Below are positions 61,152 through 64,000 of a stretch of 64,000 bases of DNA, in pieces (position 1 is the stretch's first letter; each line of letters opens with the position of its first letter). Source of the DNA: Armillaria gallica (taxonomy: Eukaryota; Basidiomycota; Agaricomycetes; Agaricales; Physalacriaceae); NCBI GenBank assembly GCA_037576215.1, contig JBANDB010000010.1, positions 1,922,001-1,986,000 on the forward strand, read 5' to 3'. Both the position numbers and the translations under genes were made by a program. The notes under the pieces are model-generated. The model saw only the letters and a program-made list of their open reading frames with translations, ran no database searches and was not told where the DNA came from.

Positions 61152-62784
61152 ATGGCAGAGCCAACAAAACAGGAAACGGAGCAAGTATTCAAGGTACTTA
61201 GAGCACAGAAAGGCAACAAGGTCTGTTAATATTTCCAGATGCGACACCAGGAGTTGACTGGAAAATAGGCTTGCTTTGACTGCGATGCGCGTAACCCGAC
61301 ATGGTCCAGCGTTACCTTTGCCGTATATATCTGTTTGGATTGCTCCAGCAATCACAGAAATATGGGTGTACACATTTCGTTCGTTCGGTGCGATCCTCTT
61401 AGTATCAGGAGGCGTGAGCGACCACTGATAACCGGTCTAGGTCGACGAACCTCGATTCGTGGCAGCTAGCGCAGCTTAGGAACATGAAAGTCGGAGGGAA
61501 TGCCTTTGCAACGGAATTTTTCACAAAGCACGGCGGCGCGTCCCTCTTGAATGACGCCGATACCAAGAAAAAGTACTCTAGTCGCGTCGCAGAACTGTAT
61601 AAAGAGGAACTGGCGAAACGGGTCAAGGACGATGTTGCTAGGTTCGAGGTCCTTCAAAACTTTCGACTATTGTCACTCACTTAGGAGCAGATTTCCGAAT
61701 GGAATCGTCGTTGATGGCGTCGAAAATGCTGCTACTTCCACGCCCAAAGAGCAAACAGAAGATGATTTCTTCGAATCGTGGTCGAAGCCCTCAACGCCCA
61801 AGCCATCCGCGCCATCCACACCCAGAGTTTCTACACCGCCTATCATCGGTCGTACACCTTCCCCTGCACAACCAGCATCCACGGCGAGTTCATCTGCTCC
61901 CCGAACCATCACGTCATCTGCTGCTAGTCGCACCAATAAATTAGGTAACTCTCGACTCAACTCCGCGTCGTCCGCGTCCTCTACTTCATCTGCCGTGAAA
62001 AAGTCTAAACTTGGACTTGGAGCTTCTAAGGCGAAACCGGTCGACTTCGCTGAAGCCGAGCGGAAGGCCCTTGAAGAGGCGGAAAGAATCAAACAGCTTG
62101 GGTATGACCGGCAGCGGGAAGAAGAAGAAGAAAAGGCTAGGAAAGAAGCTGCCGCTGCCAAAACCATTCTGGAGATAGGCCCCAAGAAGGGGACTGGTTC
62201 CACCGCCACTACAGTGAAGAAGCCCAACCCTGCAGCAGAAGCGCAGAAAGCTGCAGCGTTCCCAAGACTAGGCTTTGGCGCCGTGCCTGGTACGGGCGCT
62301 GCAAGTCTCACCGCTGCTACCGATTCCTCACGAACCAATACTGCATCGCTTACCGACGACTCTCCCACCACTGCTCGTGATAAGTTTGGGGGACAAAAAG
62401 CGATTTCTTCTGACATGTTTTTCGGACGGAATGCGTATGATCCGGCTGCCGTCAATGAAGCACAGACACGGTTACAATCCTTCCAAGGTGCGACGTCTAT
62501 ATCGTCGAATCAGTACTTTGGTCGTGAAGAAGAAGAGGATACGGGTATGGGTCGGAGGGGCGATGAAGGACTACTTGGAGATGGTAGTCTCGCAGGCCTG
62601 GAGGTCGCCGCACGTGACGCTCTCAGCCGTGTTTTAGCAAATCCCGACGTGCAAAATGTTGGCGAGAGCATCCGAACAGGCGCTCTGAAGGTACAGAACC
62701 TTCTTTCCTGAATGTTCTATCTTATCTGATGCTTATGTTTGCTAGCTGTCCGATTACTTGGCTCAAATGTCTGAGAGAGGCTGA
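61152..62784 (+). CDS. GLO3: ArfGAP, Glo3/ArfGAP2-3 type
   Basis: Five exons, 61152-61220, 61269-61387, 61441-61641, 61691-62690 and 62746-62784, 475 aa. It stimulates GTP hydrolysis by Arf1 and controls COPI coat turnover in Golgi-to-ER traffic. The zinc finger CX2CX16CX2C is at Cys25, Cys28, Cys45 and Cys48 ([14 protein letters not shown]), with the Arg finger at Arg53 ([15 protein letters not shown]). Then come [20 protein letters not shown] and [19 protein letters not shown], typical of the ArfGAP2/3 branch. The middle is Ser/Pro-rich, followed by a Lys/Glu coiled-coil, and the C-terminal Glo3 motif region follows ([28 protein letters not shown]). The last intron was placed because it yields [12 protein letters not shown] instead of an unrelated short tail. 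The third intron uses GGAGCAG rather than the nearer CTTAG to give [10 protein letters not shown]. Confidence 0.94.
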
Positions 62785-62789
62785 ATGGA

Positions 62790-64000
62790 GGAGTTGTTGC
62801 GTTCTTCGTGTTTTCCTTTTGGATGGTCTTTTTATGCATTTACATTACTCATAGGATGGAAATGTCAGCGTCAGTGAATACATGTCTGGACCTGGTCGGC
62901 ATTTAAAAGTTCTTGTGTTCCATAAGACTAGTACCCCATTGAAATGCGAGGAGCGGATCTCGGGTACATAAATAACCTCCTCCGTCGTCTACCTCCTGCA
63001 GCTCCTGCTCGAGTCTTGGCGTCTATGTCAATGCAAGTCATTGCCTCGTGTTGACGAAAATTTGGATTCCGTCGAGCGTGAAACCATCAGTATTTTGATT
63101 GGGCCTTGCCGAGCGAGTCCACAGGAGAACCGGCCAGATATGCGGGCGTAAAGTACGCAGAGTTCATCGCCAATGTCCTGGTTGCTGTCAAAGCCAACGT
63201 GTTCTCCGTCCAACGTCAACGTCTCCGCTGAGCCTATTTCCTGGACAACAATGAACTTTTTACTTTCAGACATGTCGAGGCATTTTCCGGGAGCCGTGTG
63301 GTACCATCGAACATGTACTACCTTGGTAACGATAGCGAGGTCCGGCCCTCTGTCTGGAGCCATGTCTACAGAGTCGCCAATTTTTGCAAGCCATACGAAC
63401 TCATCGTAAAGAATACGAGCTGAATAATCGCCACACCCACTGGTATTCGTGCGCAGTAATTTATATCTCCAGGTATCACGATGCGACAACAGTAACTGTA
63501 CGATTCGTACTCTTCTGCTTCCTGGCGATTTCGGGACTTTAAATTAACACCTTCTTTTGTTATAGTATTCTTCAGGGTAAACGTTACCACTTACCCGAAA
63601 AGTATTTTCAAAGAGCCTACATACCCGTGGTGGACTCTGAAAATTTAACGGCATCGAACTGACAACGACCTAGAATTTCATCTTCGACCTCCCCCTTCCC
63701 CAAGTCAAGTGCTTAATCTATCACTACCGCAATAGGATCAGTAAGGCGTGTTTTCCACCATCTTTACCATAGGTAAGCAATAATAAATTAGATGATGTCA
63801 TCCGCATGTCTGCTTCATGTAGTTCGAGAACATGGTGCACCGGGGTGGCTAGTTTCAGAATGTTTTCTGGGCTCTCATTGCGATTCAGTTCAAGGTCCCA
63901 GAAATTTATTCGGAGTCAGCTGTGGAGCGGCCACGTGGTTGGCGAACCTTCTCTCGAGTGTACTAGTAGGTCTCGACGTAGTGTTCTGCTGCGTCGGTAT
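62790..64000. other. Window end; unrecognised minus-strand frame 63486-63028
   Basis: A 150-codon minus frame (ARILYDEFVWLAKIGDSVDM, TKVVHVRWYHTAPGKCLDMS, SKKFIVVQEIGSAETLTLDG) reads like real protein. It has no ATG at its 5' end, so at least one upstream exon is missing or lies near 63.5-63.6 kb. Family not recognised. From 63.6 kb to the end nothing is seen. Confidence 0.4.

Noticed and set aside
61673..62455. 260-codon minus-strand ORF
   Set aside because: Antisense to the Ser/Ala/Lys-rich exon 4 of the ArfGAP gene; composition bias keeps it open.

Overview
The window looks like nuclear DNA of a mushroom-forming basidiomycete (Agaricomycetes). Genes are dense and split by short GT-AG introns, mostly 45-60 nt, with CTRAC-like branch sites. 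The families also fit: a basidiomycete-type HET-domain protein, several F-box/leucine-rich proteins, a division-1 chitin synthase, and an Mpv17, EB1, Rce1, AP-2 sigma and Glo3-type ArfGAP set. There is no sign of bacterial operons, phage or CRISPR. All exon structures here were built by hand from reading frame, splice consensus and family knowledge, with phase checked exon by exon.

Left part (1-31 kb) is accessory and rearranged. An intact F-box gene (1.6-3.2 kb) is followed by a 5.3-14 kb repeat zone. That zone holds three tandem units of about 1.3 kb, each with a minus-strand tRNA-Glu or its remnant. A fourth tRNA-Glu lies at 12.9 kb beside a 389-bp hAT-type MITE with a perfect 8-bp target duplication. 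Inverted copies of one segment bound the zone (5.9-6.2 and 13.0-14.0 kb), and an Mpv17/PMP22 gene sits inside it. Next come a HET-domain gene (14.9-16.5 kb), a decayed, intron-bearing copy of the AAA+ ATPase gene RVB2/RUVBL2 (16.5-17.5 kb), and a small secreted-protein gene (18.3-18.8 kb) whose duplicate at 25.5 kb is broken. Between the two duplicates are an HNH-nuclease-like gene (20.6-22 kb; its degenerate copies are in the repeat zone), an F-box gene stopped by one in-frame TAG, and a tiny gene with an apparent homopolymer frameshift.

Right part (26.8-63 kb) is mostly conserved housekeeping genes: chitin synthase (16 exons), Rce1 CAAX protease, EB1 microtubule plus-end protein, a monocarboxylate-type MFS transporter, a basic nucleolar-type coiled-coil protein, a secreted S10 serine carboxypeptidase, a CsbD-like stress protein, the AP-2 sigma adaptin, an FAD-linked oxidase of the VAO/ALO type with micro-exons, and a Glo3-type ArfGAP. 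Two related F-box-like genes (38.1-39.3 and 53.0-54.2 kb), a decayed F-box gene (31.2 kb onward) and a CACTA-type MITE (35.35-35.73 kb) are interspersed.

Functionally, chitin synthase, AP-2 sigma, ArfGAP, EB1 and Rce1 all serve polarised growth and membrane traffic, but nothing suggests they are co-regulated. The HET, HNH and F-box families together form a fast-evolving block that may be a self/non-self recognition or defence region; that is inference.
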